Shown here: positions 16,601 to 28,098 of the stretch, piece after piece | Layout: every line of letters starts with the position of its first letter | Position numbering within the stretch: position 1 is the first letter of the stretch | Origin: Umezawaea tangerina | GTDB lineage: Bacteria; Actinomycetota; Actinomycetes; Mycobacteriales; Pseudonocardiaceae | NCBI RefSeq assembly: GCF_003002815.1 | Contig: NZ_PVTF01000004.1 | Location: forward strand, 1 to 64,000 | Length of the DNA stretch: 64,000 nt | Reading direction: 5' to 3' | Position numbers and translations under genes: made by a program | The notes under the pieces: generated by a model | The model's input: the letters and a program-made list of their open reading frames with translations, nothing else | The model's database searches: none | What the model was told of the DNA's origin: nothing

Positions 16601-17098
16601 CTACCCCCTCGTCGCGTGACCCGAGTACGTCAGCGGGAAGACCAGGTCCTTGCACGCGGCGGGCACGTCGTCGGAGACCTGCACGACCATCTCCACCTCG
16701 ACCTCACCGGCGGGCGGGATGGCGACGGGGGTGTCCATGGGCGACACGGAGAGCACGCCGGACGGGCAGCCGGGGACCTTGTTGTGCGCGGAGTCGACCG
16801 GCTGGCCGGGGACGGCCGCCAGGTTGACCACGATGATGTCGACGTCGTTGGGGTTCGACAGCCGCACCTGGCGCGCGCCCTCGCTACCGGGCGTGAGCTC
16901 CACGGCGCCGCCGGACACGTCGTTGATCTCGAACGGCTTGAGGTCCGACACGCCCGCCTCGCCCGCGCTGATGGCGTAGGCCATGGTCGGCGTCTGGGGG
17001 TCGGGCCACGTCAGGTGCATGGCCGCGACGACGGCCGCACCGACACCCAGGATGGTAGTTGCCACGGCGACTTCCATTCGCGGGCCCAAATTTCGCAT
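16601..17098 (-). CDS. Membrane-anchored extracytoplasmic protein
   Basis: A 165-residue protein with one N-terminal hydrophobic segment (about 10-28, VAVATTILGVGAAVVAAM) that acts as a signal anchor. A beta-sandwich-like outer domain follows with two cysteines (GCPSG and AACKD) that could form a disulfide. The VRLSNPNDVDIIVVNL stretch resembles adhesion or immunoglobulin-like domains, but no family is certain. It is followed after five bases by the hypothetical gene at 16595. Confidence 0.65.
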   Translation of the reverse strand: MRNLGPRMEVAVATTILGVGAAVVAAMHLTWPDPQTPTMAYAISAGEAGVSDLKPFEINDVSGGAVELTPGSEGARQVRLSNPNDVDIIVVNLAAVPGQPVDSAHNKVPGCPSGVLSVSPMDTPVAIPPAGEVEVEMVVQVSDDVPAACKDLVFPLTYSGHATRG

Positions 17099-17356
17099 GG
17101 CGCAACTCCATGAGCCGTTGCTCCAGGCGGTGGGTTCGCCTCTAGCTCCCTACCGGACCGGCGACCAACTCGCCCGGCAGTTCATCGCTTCGCCCCTCGG
17201 CCCCGCGGGCCGCCCGCCAATCTTGGAGAACATTCAACCGAGAAGCAAGGCCCGCTCACTGAACGTGAGGATCCGTCACCGGCCTACGGGTGCCCAATCA
17301 AGACACCTGGACCATCGTGAGCAGGCAGTTCGCCGTTATTCCATTCGACCGTGATT

Positions 17357-17389
17357 CACCCGGTCGGACCAACGTGGTCCGACCGGGTG
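17357..17389 (-). terminator. Hairpin downstream of pheT
   Basis: A perfect 14-bp stem (CACCCGGTCGGACC with its complement) and a 5-base loop, six bases beyond the pheT stop. There is no strong T-run. The rest of 17099-17394 shows nothing recognisable apart from the upstream region of the gene at 17098. Confidence 0.7.
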
Positions 17390-17394
17390 ACACC

Positions 17395-19872
17395 TCACGC
17401 CCTGAGCGTGGCGCCGTGCCTTTCGGCCAGCGCCGCCACGGCCGCGTCGCGCGCCGCGGTGGCCTCCTCGACGGTCAGCGTGCGGTCCGGAGCCCGGAAC
17501 CGCAGCGCGTACGCCAGGGAGCGCTTGCCCTCGCCCACCTGCTCGCCCGTGTAGACGTCGAACAGCCGGATGTCCTCCAAGAGGTCACCGCCGCCCGACT
17601 CGAGCACAGCGGCCACCTCAGCGGCCGGAACGGCGGCGTCCACGACGACCGCCACGTCCAGCAGCACCGGCGGGTACGCCGAGATGATCGGCGCGGGCCG
17701 GTTGTCGTTGAGCGGCAGCGCGTCCAGGTCCAGCTCCATCGCGACGGTCCGCTTGGGCAGCCCGAGCGCCTCGACGACCTTCGGGTGCAGCTCACCGGCG
17801 TGGCCGACGGGCCAGTCGCCGACGCGCAGCTCCGCGCAGCGGCCGGGGTGCCACGGCGCGAGGTCGGACGCGACCACGCGCAGGGTCACGCCGTAGGCCT
17901 TGGCGACGAGCTTGGCGGCCTCGACCGCGTCCGCCCAGTCCGCCTGGCGGCCCTTGCCCCACCAGCCCGCGTGCTCGCGGTGCCCGGCCAGCACGACGGC
18001 CACGTGCACCGGCTGCTGCGGCAGCGCGGCCAGCATGGACGCCACCTGCGCCTCGGTCGGCCGCTCGCCGACGCCGATGGCGGGCACCGGCACCTGCTGG
18101 GTGCGCGGCAGCGTGACCTGGGCGATGTTGAACAGCGCCACGTCCTTCTGGCCGCGCGACAGGTTGCGCTGCACGGCGTCCAGCAGACCGGGCAGCAGCG
18201 TGGTCGCCATCGCGTGCTTGTCCGCCTCCAGCGGGTTCAGCACGCTGACCGTGTTGCGCCGCGAGTCGTTCGGGATCAGCCCGAACGAGTCGAACACCGC
18301 GGGCGAGATGAACGGGAACGGCAGCACCTCGGTGTAGCCGTCCTCGGCCAGCGCGCGCGAGACCGTGCGGCGGCGGCGCTGCTGCTCGGTCAGACCACGA
18401 CCGGCCGGGGCGGGCGGCAGCGTGGACGGGATCGTCTCGAACCCCTCCAGCCGCAGCACCTCCTCGACGAGGTCGGCGGGCTGCACCAGGTCCGAACGCC
18501 ACGTCGGCGGAGTGGCGGTGACCAGGGTCGCCCCGTCGTCGCCCGTGCTGACCTCGACCTGGCAGCCGATCTGGCCGAGCCTGCGCGCCGTCACCCCGCG
18601 GGCGTAGCGCACGCCCGCGACGCGGTCCGGCAGGTCGATCGGCATCGTCACCGGGCCGGGCAGCGCGGGCGTGCCCACGTCGGTGCGGCCGGGCTTGATG
18701 CCGCCGTCGCCGTAGACGTGCAGCAGCTTCGCCGCGCGCTCCAGGGCGACCGGGGACAGCGCCGGGTCGACCGTGCGCTCGTAGCGCTTCGCCGCCTCGC
18801 TGGGCAGCTTGTGGCGGCGCACGGTGCGGGCGATGGACGCCGGGTCCCAGATCGCCGCCTCCAGCAGGATGTCGCCGGTCTTGTCGCCGACCTCGGTGCT
18901 CGCGCCGCCCATGACACCGGCCATCGAGATGACGCCGCTGTCGTCGGCGATCACGATGTCGTCGGCGTCGAGCACGCGGACGGTGTCGTCCAGCGTCGTG
19001 AGCTTCTCGCCCGACTTCGCGCGCCGCACGACCAGGTTGCCCTGGAGCTTCGAGGCGTCGAACGCGTGCAGCGGGTGCCCGAGCTCGATCATCACGTAGT
19101 TGGTCACGTCGACCGGCAGCGAGATCGAGCGGATGCCCGCGAGCATCAGCCTGCGGCGCATCCACCACGGCGTCGGCGCGGTCGGGTCGACCCCGCTCAC
19201 CTGGCGGGCGACGAACCGGGCGCAGCCCGCGCCGTCCTCCAGGTGGACCGGCCACACCTCGCCCTCGGCCTCCGGCACGTCGACGACGGCCGGGTCGCCG
19301 AACGCGACGTCGAACGCGCACGCGATCTCGCGCGCCAGCCCGCGCACCGAGAAGGCGTAGCCGCGGTCGGGCGTGGGCGTGATCTCCAGGACGGTGTCGT
19401 CCAGGCCGAGCAGCTCCACGGCGTCGTCACCGGGCTGCGCGGTGCCGCTGGGCAGCACCAGGATGCCCGCGTGCTCGTCGCCGAGCCCCAGTTCGCGGGC
19501 GGAGCAGATCATGCCGTCGCTGGTGTGCCCGTAGGTCTTGCGCGCGGAGATGGTGAAGTCGCCGGGCAGCACGGCGCCGGGCAGCGCGACGACGACGGTG
19601 TCGCCCTCGACGAAGTTCGTGGCGCCGCAGACGATCCCGTTGATCTTGCCGGGGCCGACCTCGACCTGGCAGAACCGGATGGGCTTCTTGAACTCCTTGA
19701 GCTCCTCGATCTCGACGACGCGGCCCGCGACGACGGGACCGGTCACGGGCCCGAGCGGGCGCACGTCGTCGATCTCCATGCCGATCCGGATGAAGGCCTC
19801 GGCCAGCTCCTCCGGGGTGGGCGCCTCGGCGAACTCGAGGTGCTCGGTCAACCAGCTAACCGGAATACGCAC
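17395..19872 (-). CDS. pheT: Phenylalanyl-tRNA synthetase beta subunit
   Basis: The 825-residue large subunit of the alpha2-beta2 enzyme. In order: a tRNA-binding EMAP-like domain (about 40-150), B3/B4 editing domain (around 210-390), B5 domain (near 405-480), a synthetase-like core, and a C-terminal ferredoxin-fold anticodon-binding domain (about 730-825, YPPVLLDVAVVVD). The opening MRIPVSWLTEHLE is typical; the start codon is GTG at 19872, three bases after the pheS stop. Normal length. Confidence 0.97.
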   Translation of the reverse strand: MRIPVSWLTEHLEFAEAPTPEELAEAFIRIGMEIDDVRPLGPVTGPVVAGRVVEIEELKEFKKPIRFCQVEVGPGKINGIVCGATNFVEGDTVVVALPGAVLPGDFTISARKTYGHTSDGMICSARELGLGDEHAGILVLPSGTAQPGDDAVELLGLDDTVLEITPTPDRGYAFSVRGLAREIACAFDVAFGDPAVVDVPEAEGEVWPVHLEDGAGCARFVARQVSGVDPTAPTPWWMRRRLMLAGIRSISLPVDVTNYVMIELGHPLHAFDASKLQGNLVVRRAKSGEKLTTLDDTVRVLDADDIVIADDSGVISMAGVMGGASTEVGDKTGDILLEAAIWDPASIARTVRRHKLPSEAAKRYERTVDPALSPVALERAAKLLHVYGDGGIKPGRTDVGTPALPGPVTMPIDLPDRVAGVRYARGVTARRLGQIGCQVEVSTGDDGATLVTATPPTWRSDLVQPADLVEEVLRLEGFETIPSTLPPAPAGRGLTEQQRRRRTVSRALAEDGYTEVLPFPFISPAVFDSFGLIPNDSRRNTVSVLNPLEADKHAMATTLLPGLLDAVQRNLSRGQKDVALFNIAQVTLPRTQQVPVPAIGVGERPTEAQVASMLAALPQQPVHVAVVLAGHREHAGWWGKGRQADWADAVEAAKLVAKAYGVTLRVVASDLAPWHPGRCAELRVGDWPVGHAGELHPKVVEALGLPKRTVAMELDLDALPLNDNRPAPIISAYPPVLLDVAVVVDAAVPAAEVAAVLESGGGDLLEDIRLFDVYTGEQVGEGKRSLAYALRFRAPDRTLTVEEATAARDAAVAALAERHGATLRA

Positions 19873-19875
19873 CGG

Positions 19876-22273
<2,398 letters not shown>

Positions 22274-22301
22274 GTCCTGCCTCGTCTCGTATCCGGGTAA
22301 T

Positions 22302-22314
22302 TGCATACAGTATG
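22302..22314. promoter_or_regulatory. GntR operator, panE-like side
   Basis: CATAC-A-GTATG (22304-22314) with TTG in front. The same ATAC-N-GTAT core recurs before sucCD/oxc and before the second OxlT gene. Confidence 0.6.
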
Positions 22315-22379
22315 TCGTCTACATGAGGTGAGCGGTAGCCCCGGATGGCCTCGTGACCTGGAACACGTGAATGAACTTT

Positions 22380-22399
22380 GCATACAACAACCTGTATGC
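22380..22399. promoter_or_regulatory. GntR operator, regulator side
   Basis: GCATACA (22380-22386) and TGTATGC (22393-22399) are perfect 7-bp arms with a 6-bp spacer just upstream of the regulator gene. The half-sites match the neighbouring operator, with wider spacing. Confidence 0.6.
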
Positions 22400-22433
22400 T
22401 GAAAGCATTCACCTGACCGATCGCGAGGTGCCC

Positions 22434-23168
22434 GTGAACCAGCCAGCAGTTCCGTTCCCTGGTGGGACCGGAGGTCGCCGCGGGTCGCGCGCCGCCCTGA
22501 GCGGAGCCGCGGCCAAGCGCGTGGAACGGCCCGCCCCGCTCCGCCAGGCGGTCTACGAGGCGCTGATCGAGCTCATCGTCAACCGCACGCTGGTGCCGGG
22601 CCAGCACCTCGTCGAGGTCGAGCTGGCCGAGTACCTGGGGGTCAGCAGGCAGCCGGTGCGCGAGGCGCTCCAGCGGCTGCAGACGGAGGGGTGGGTGGAC
22701 CTGCGCCCCGCGCAGGGCGCGTTCGTGCACCTGCCGACCGAGGAGGAGGCCGACCAGCTCCTCAGCGTGCGCGGGGTGCTGGAGACCCACTCCGCCAGGC
22801 TGGCCGCCGAACGGGCGACGCCCGAGGACGTGGAACAGCTGTGGGAGCTCCAGGAAGCGGGCGTCGCCGCGCTGGCCGCCGAGGACGTGGAGGGCCTCGT
22901 GACGGCCAACGCGGCGCTGCACGCGTTCATCAGCAGGTTGTCCGGGAACACCGTGCTCGCCGAGATGATCGGCACGGTCGACCGCCGGGTCCGCTGGTAC
23001 TACACACCGATCGCCCGCCCGCGGGGCAACGACGCCTGGAACGAGCACGCCGAGCTGATCAAGGCGATCGCGGAGCAGGACGTCGAGGCCGCGGGCCGGA
23101 TCATGACCGAGCACACCGGGCGGACCCGGCAGGCCTACCACGAGCGGCAGGCCGTCGCGGAGTCATGA
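22434..23168 (+). CDS. GntR-family regulator, FCD/FadR subfamily
   Basis: A 244-residue regulator: a winged helix (about 35-100, LRQAVYEALIELIVNRTLVP, EYLGVSRQPVREALQRL, GAFV) and an all-helical FCD effector domain with the usual metal-site histidines (NAALHAFISRL, HAELIKAIAEQD, MTEHTGR). The GTG at 22434 has GCGAGG five bases upstream; the in-frame ATG at 22371 is less likely because the operator dyad lies after it. It is divergent from the PanE-like gene and converges on oxlT with a 6-base overlap of the two ends. It is the probable regulator of the oxalate genes; the inducer is unknown. Confidence 0.88.
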   Translation: MNQPAVPFPGGTGGRRGSRAALSGAAAKRVERPAPLRQAVYEALIELIVNRTLVPGQHLVEVELAEYLGVSRQPVREALQRLQTEGWVDLRPAQGAFVHLPTEEEADQLLSVRGVLETHSARLAAERATPEDVEQLWELQEAGVAALAAEDVEGLVTANAALHAFISRLSGNTVLAEMIGTVDRRVRWYYTPIARPRGNDAWNEHAELIKAIAEQDVEAAGRIMTEHTGRTRQAYHERQAVAES

Positions 23169-24539
23169 CGCCGCCTCGGCCGGGCTCATGGCGGCCCGCT
23201 CCTCGGCGTCGCGCTTCGACCTGCCGGGTTGGCGCAGGAACAGCGTGATGCCCGCGGACAGCAGCGCGATGCAGCCCGCCAGGACGTATGCGCCGTTGTA
23301 GCCCCACGCGGCGACCACCGCCGCGGCCAGGCCACCACCGCCCACCCCGCCGAGGAGCTTGGCGGAGTAGACCAGGCCGTAGTTGGAGGCGTTGTTGTTC
23401 TCCCCGAAGTAGTCCGGCACCAGCGAGGCGAACAGCGGGTAGAACGCGCCGCCGCCGAAACCGACCAGGAACGCGAACACCATGAACAGCACCAGGTTGT
23501 GCGTGTTGCCCGCGTAGAGCACGCCGAACTGGGCGATCGCGGCGATCACCAGCACGGCGGTGAGCGTCTGCCTGCGGCCGATCCGGTCCGACACCAGGCC
23601 GACGATCGCGCGCCCGGTGCCGTTGACGATCGACAGCACGCCCGCCGAGGACGCCGCCACGAACGGCCCGAACCCGCTGGCCTTCGCGAACGGCACCTGG
23701 AAGTTGATGCCGAACAGCGACACGCCGCCGATGATGACCAGCGCGACCCACATCAGGGGGAGCATCCCGGTGCGGATCGCCTCCATGGGCGAGTACTGCT
23801 TGAGCGCGGGCGGGTTCTTCGCCAGCGAGACGTTCTCCTTGGTGTCGCGCACCCAGTTCACCGGGTCGATGTGCCGGGGCCACCAGTTCTTCGGCGGGTC
23901 CTTGAACAGGAACCCGCAGATCCCGACGATCACCAGCATGTAGAGCCCGATGAGGTCGAGGATCGCGGTGTAGTTGTCGGGGCGCAGGAACGCGCTGAAG
24001 ACGTAGATGAACGGCACGGCCCCGTAGGCGAAGGCGCCGTTGACGAACCCGGTCCGCGCGCCGCGCTTCTCCGGGTACCACTTGCCCACCATGTTGATGC
24101 AGGTCGCGTACACCAGCCCGGCTCCGGTGCCGCCGAGCACCGAGTAGCCGATGAACGCCAGCAGCAGGTTGCCGCTGTGGGCGATGGTGACGTAGCCGAT
24201 GGCGCTGCAGCCCGCCGCCGTCAGCATCGCCGCCTTCGCCGACACGATCCCCTTCTCCCGCAGCCTCCCCGCCGGGAAGGCGACCCCCGCCTGGAACACG
24301 ACCCAGACGCTGGCCAGCCAGAAGACGTCGCCCAGCGACCAGCCGTACTTCTTCTCGAGCGTCCCGACCACGGCACCCCAGCCGTACTCGAAGACGCTGA
24401 CCGCGAACATGGCGGCCCATGGCAGCCAGACCATCCAGGTCCTGGAGCGCCCCATCAGGTCGTGCGGCGTCTCACCGACCCGGTACACCCGGCCGTTGTG
24501 GTCTCGTAACTCCTGGTAGGTAGTTGACGCAGCGGTCAT
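23163..24539 (-). CDS. oxlT: OxlT-type oxalate/formate antiporter (MFS)
   Basis: A 458-residue MFS transporter with 12 helices. It exchanges oxalate and formate across the membrane in the model system, and the assignment is supported by its cluster. GTGRAIVGLVSDRIGRR (helix 8) and YSAKLLGG (helix 11) carry the Arg and Lys that are candidates for the two charged oxalate-binding residues known in Oxalobacter OxlT (position match inferred). The central loop KDPPKNWWPRHIDP is shared with its paralog at 32805. The ATG at 24539 or a GTG one codon earlier could start it; GAGAGG lies upstream. It is last in the oxc-frc-synthetase series, after a 134-base gap. Confidence 0.82.
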   Translation of the reverse strand: MTAASTTYQELRDHNGRVYRVGETPHDLMGRSRTWMVWLPWAAMFAVSVFEYGWGAVVGTLEKKYGWSLGDVFWLASVWVVFQAGVAFPAGRLREKGIVSAKAAMLTAAGCSAIGYVTIAHSGNLLLAFIGYSVLGGTGAGLVYATCINMVGKWYPEKRGARTGFVNGAFAYGAVPFIYVFSAFLRPDNYTAILDLIGLYMLVIVGICGFLFKDPPKNWWPRHIDPVNWVRDTKENVSLAKNPPALKQYSPMEAIRTGMLPLMWVALVIIGGVSLFGINFQVPFAKASGFGPFVAASSAGVLSIVNGTGRAIVGLVSDRIGRRQTLTAVLVIAAIAQFGVLYAGNTHNLVLFMVFAFLVGFGGGAFYPLFASLVPDYFGENNNASNYGLVYSAKLLGGVGGGGLAAAVVAAWGYNGAYVLAGCIALLSAGITLFLRQPGRSKRDAEERAAMSPAEAAS

Positions 24540-24673
24540 CACAGAGCCTCTCTAGTCGGCTTTGACCAGTGCCCCTCGGGCGCTCGACGACGTCGTCGGC
24601 CCAGCGCCGTTCCCCTTCGTCCGCCCCGGTGGCGCGGTGGGCGGAAGCGTTCCCCTCCCCGGTGGGGCGGCGG

Positions 24674-26821
24674 TCAGCCGAGCAGACCCGCGGACCTCGC
24701 CCAGCGGTACTTGGCGCCGAGCACCGCGACCGGCTTCTCGGTGGTGTACGGGTACGCGACGACGCCGTGGGCGTAGAGGTAGTCGCTCGCCTCCTCGACC
24801 TCGACGTCACCGGAGAGCGAGGCCACGACCGGCTTGTCGATGCCGTTGCCCCGGTACTCCTCGACCACTTCGACCACGAGCTTCGCGAACACCATCGGCG
24901 GGGTGACGATCGTGTGCCAGTACCCCAGGACCAGGGCGTGGACGCGCTCGTCCGCCAACCCGAGCGCGATCGTGTTGCGGTAGGTCGACGGCGGTTCGCC
25001 GCCGGTGATGTCGACCGGGTTGCCCGCCGCGCCGAACGGCGGGATGAACCTCCGGAACGCCGCGTCCAGGTCCTCCGGGATCCGCATCAGCGCGAGGCCG
25101 TTGTCCACGCAGGCGTCCGACAGCAGCACGCCGGAGCCGCCCGCGCCGGTGATGATGACGACGTTCTCCCCCTTGGGGGTCGGCAGCAGCGGGATGCCGC
25201 GCGCGTACTCCAGCATGTCGTTGAGCCCTGGGGCCCGGATGACGCCGCTCTGCCGCAGGATGTCGTCGTACACGCGGTCGTCGCCCGCGAGCGCTCCGGT
25301 GTGCGAGCTCGCGGCCTTGGCGCCCTGGGCGGTGCGCCCGGCCTTCAGGACCACGACGGGCTTCTTCAGCGAGACGCGCTTGGCGGTCTCGGCGAAGGAG
25401 CGGCCGTCCTTGAGGTCCTCCAGGTGCATCGCGATCAGCTGGGTGTTGGGGTCGGACTCGAAGAACGTCAGCAGGTCGTCCTCGTCGAGGTCCGCCTTGT
25501 TGCCCACGCCCACGATGGACGACACGCCCATGCCCGCCGACCGGCTGAACCCGAGGATGGCCATGCCGATGCCGCCGCTCTGCGACGTGAGCGCGACACC
25601 GCCCTTGACGTCGTAGGGCGTGCAGAACGTCGCCGACAGGTTCTCCGGCGTGTAGTAGTAGCCGTAGATGTTCGGCCCCAGCACGCGGACGCCGTGCTTG
25701 CGGGCGATGGCAACGACCTCGTCCTGGAGTTCGTGGTTGCCCGTCTCGGCGAAGCCGGACGGGATCAGGATCGCGCCCGCCACGCCCTTGCGGCCGACCT
25801 CCTCCAGCGCCCGCGGGACGAGCTTCGCCGGGATGGCGAAGACCGCGACGTCGATGTCGCCCGGAACGTCGGAGACGCTCTTGAACGCCTTGCGGTCCAG
25901 GATCTCGGTGGCCTTCGGGTTGATCGGGTGGATCTCGCCCGCGTAGCCGCCGTCGACCAGGTTCCTCATCACCGAGTTGCCGATCTTGCCCTCCTCCGCC
26001 GACGCGCCGATCACGGCGATGGCGGACGGCCGCATGATGCGGTTCATCGAGGCCAGGATCTCGTCGCGGGTGAAGCGGTGCGGCACCTCGGCGGCGTTCG
26101 CGTCGACCAGGATCCGCACGTCCACGGCGGTCGCGCCGGTCGGCGTGGCCAGCACGGGGTTGAGGTCCACCTCGGCCAGCTGCGGGAAGTCCGTGACGAG
26201 GTCGGACACCCTGGTGATGAGGTCGGCCAGCGCCGCGCGGTCCACGCCGGGGTTCCCGCGCACGCCGCGCAGGACCTCCGCTGCCGCGATGCCGTCGACC
26301 ATCGAGGCCGCCGTCCCCGCGTCGGTCGGGGCGAGCCGGAACGTCACGTCCTTGAGCACCTCGACCAGGATCCCGCCGAGGCCGAACGCGACGACCTTGC
26401 CGAACGTCCCGTCGGTGACCGCGCCGACGATGACCTCCTGCCCCTCGGTCAGCATCTGCTGGACCTGCACGCCGACGACCCTCGCGTCCGGCTTGTGCGC
26501 CCGGACGTTGGCGACGATCGTGCGGAAGCCCTCGGCGACCTCGGCGGCCGTGCGCAGGCCCACCAGCACACCGCCCGCCTCGGTCTTGTGCAGGACGTCC
26601 GGCGAGACGATCTTGAGCACGACCGGGAGGCCGATCTCCTCGGCCATCGCGACCGCCATCTCGGAGGAGACCGCCAGGGCCTCCTCCGGCGTCCTGATGC
26701 CGTAGGCGTCGCACACCCTCTTGCCCTCGGGGGCGGTCAGCGAGTCCCGACCTCCGGCCTCGACCTCCCTGAGCACCTCCTCGACCGCCGCGCGGTCGTA
26801 ACCCGTCGCTGTGTCAGGCAT
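24674..26821 (-). CDS. ADP-forming acyl-CoA synthetase (single chain, ATP-grasp first)
   Basis: The 715-residue protein links acid, CoA and ATP hydrolysis to ADP. The order is an ATP-grasp domain (about 15-235, LPVVLKIVSPDVLHKTEAGG), then a CoA-binding domain (near 265-360, AVIGASAEEGKIGNSVMRNL), then succinyl-CoA-ligase-like domains. ASSHTGALAGDD carries the expected phospho-His. This beta-before-alpha order is one of the known permutations. Between frc and oxlT it may activate oxalate or formate, or recycle CoA (inference). The ATG at 26821 has GAGGAGCC upstream; 17 bases separate it from frc. Confidence 0.82.
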   Translation of the reverse strand: MPDTATGYDRAAVEEVLREVEAGGRDSLTAPEGKRVCDAYGIRTPEEALAVSSEMAVAMAEEIGLPVVLKIVSPDVLHKTEAGGVLVGLRTAAEVAEGFRTIVANVRAHKPDARVVGVQVQQMLTEGQEVIVGAVTDGTFGKVVAFGLGGILVEVLKDVTFRLAPTDAGTAASMVDGIAAAEVLRGVRGNPGVDRAALADLITRVSDLVTDFPQLAEVDLNPVLATPTGATAVDVRILVDANAAEVPHRFTRDEILASMNRIMRPSAIAVIGASAEEGKIGNSVMRNLVDGGYAGEIHPINPKATEILDRKAFKSVSDVPGDIDVAVFAIPAKLVPRALEEVGRKGVAGAILIPSGFAETGNHELQDEVVAIARKHGVRVLGPNIYGYYYTPENLSATFCTPYDVKGGVALTSQSGGIGMAILGFSRSAGMGVSSIVGVGNKADLDEDDLLTFFESDPNTQLIAMHLEDLKDGRSFAETAKRVSLKKPVVVLKAGRTAQGAKAASSHTGALAGDDRVYDDILRQSGVIRAPGLNDMLEYARGIPLLPTPKGENVVIITGAGGSGVLLSDACVDNGLALMRIPEDLDAAFRRFIPPFGAAGNPVDITGGEPPSTYRNTIALGLADERVHALVLGYWHTIVTPPMVFAKLVVEVVEEYRGNGIDKPVVASLSGDVEVEEASDYLYAHGVVAYPYTTEKPVAVLGAKYRWARSAGLLG

Positions 26822-26838
26822 GTCCGGCTCCTCGGGTC

Positions 26839-28068
26839 TCAGATGACGCCTGCGGTGCGGAGCTCGCCGAGCTGTTCGGGGCTGTAGCCCAGCGCGCCCA
26901 GCACTTCGTCGTTGTGCTCGCCGAGCAGCGGGGACGTCCCGATGTCGACCGGGGAGTCGGAGAGCTTGATCGGGCAGCCGACGGTCTTGAACGAGCCGCG
27001 CTGCGGGTGCGGCACCTCCACGACGCTGCCGATCGCCGCGAGGGTCTCGTCCTCGATCAGCTCCTTGGTGGACAGGATCGGACCGCAGGGCACGTTGTGG
27101 GCGTTGAGCTCGTCCATCACCTCCCACTTGGTGTGCTTGAGCGTCCAGTCCTCGATGAGCGCGAACGCCTTGTCCAGTTTGGACAGGCGCACCTCCGGCG
27201 TCGCCCACTCCGGGTCGTCCGCCAGCTCGGGCCTGCCGATCAGCTCGGTGATGGGCTTCCAGCCGACGGGCTGGATGATCACGTAGATGTAGTCGTTCGG
27301 CCCGCCCGGCGCGCAGCGCACGGCCCAGCCGGGCTGGCCGCCGCCGGAGGCGTTGCCCGAGCGCGGGACGTCCTCGCCGAAGGACTCGTTGGGGTACTCC
27401 CCCAGCGGGCCGCGGGTGAGGCGCTGCTGGTCGCGCAGCTTGACCCGGCACAGGTTCAGCACGGCGTCCTGCATGGCGACCTGGACGCGCTGGCCGCGAC
27501 CGGTGGACGTGCGCTGGTACAGCGCCGCGAGAATGCCCGCCACCAGGTGGATCCCGGTCCCGGAGTCGCCGATCTGGGCACCGGTCGCGGTCGGCGGGCC
27601 CTCCTCGAAACCGGTGGTGCTCATGGAGCCGCCCATGGCCTGCGCGATGACCTCGTAGGCCTTGAAGTCCGCGTACCGGCCGGGACCGAACCCCTTGATG
27701 GAGGCGTAGACCAGGCCGGGGTTGATCTCGGCCAGCCGTTCCCACGGGAACCCGAACCGGTCGATCACGCCGGGGCCGAAGTTCTCCACCAGCACGTCGG
27801 TGTTCTCGACGAGCCTGGTGAACACCTCCTTGCCCTGCTCGCTCTTCATGTTCAGCGTGATGCTGCGCTTGTTGGCGTTGAGCATCGTGAAGTAGAGGCT
27901 GTCCACGCCGGGGATGTCCCGGAGCTGGCCGCGGGTGATGTCACCGCGGCCGGGTGTCTCGAGCTTCACCACGTCGGCGCCGAGCCACGCGAGGAGCTGC
28001 GTGGACGACGGTCCGGACTGGACGTGCGTCATGTCGAGGACGCGAACGCCCTCCAGTGCCTTTCCCAT
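26839..28068 (-). CDS. frc: Formyl-CoA:oxalate CoA-transferase
   Basis: Moves CoA from formyl-CoA (or succinyl-CoA) to oxalate. The 409-residue class III CoA-transferase has Gln17 (HVQSGPS) and the catalytic Asp in GDSGTG (Asp168; Asp169 in Oxalobacter). The glycine loop SGGGQPG and the [12 protein letters not shown] block are also present. RBS GAGGACC precedes the ATG. It lies 30 bases after oxc, the defining pair for oxalyl-CoA metabolism, so the specific name is well supported. Confidence 0.93.
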   Translation of the reverse strand: MGKALEGVRVLDMTHVQSGPSSTQLLAWLGADVVKLETPGRGDITRGQLRDIPGVDSLYFTMLNANKRSITLNMKSEQGKEVFTRLVENTDVLVENFGPGVIDRFGFPWERLAEINPGLVYASIKGFGPGRYADFKAYEVIAQAMGGSMSTTGFEEGPPTATGAQIGDSGTGIHLVAGILAALYQRTSTGRGQRVQVAMQDAVLNLCRVKLRDQQRLTRGPLGEYPNESFGEDVPRSGNASGGGQPGWAVRCAPGGPNDYIYVIIQPVGWKPITELIGRPELADDPEWATPEVRLSKLDKAFALIEDWTLKHTKWEVMDELNAHNVPCGPILSTKELIEDETLAAIGSVVEVPHPQRGSFKTVGCPIKLSDSPVDIGTSPLLGEHNDEVLGALGYSPEQLGELRTAGVI

Positions 28069-28098
28069 GGGGAGGTCCTCCTGCTAGAGGGGCGCGCG

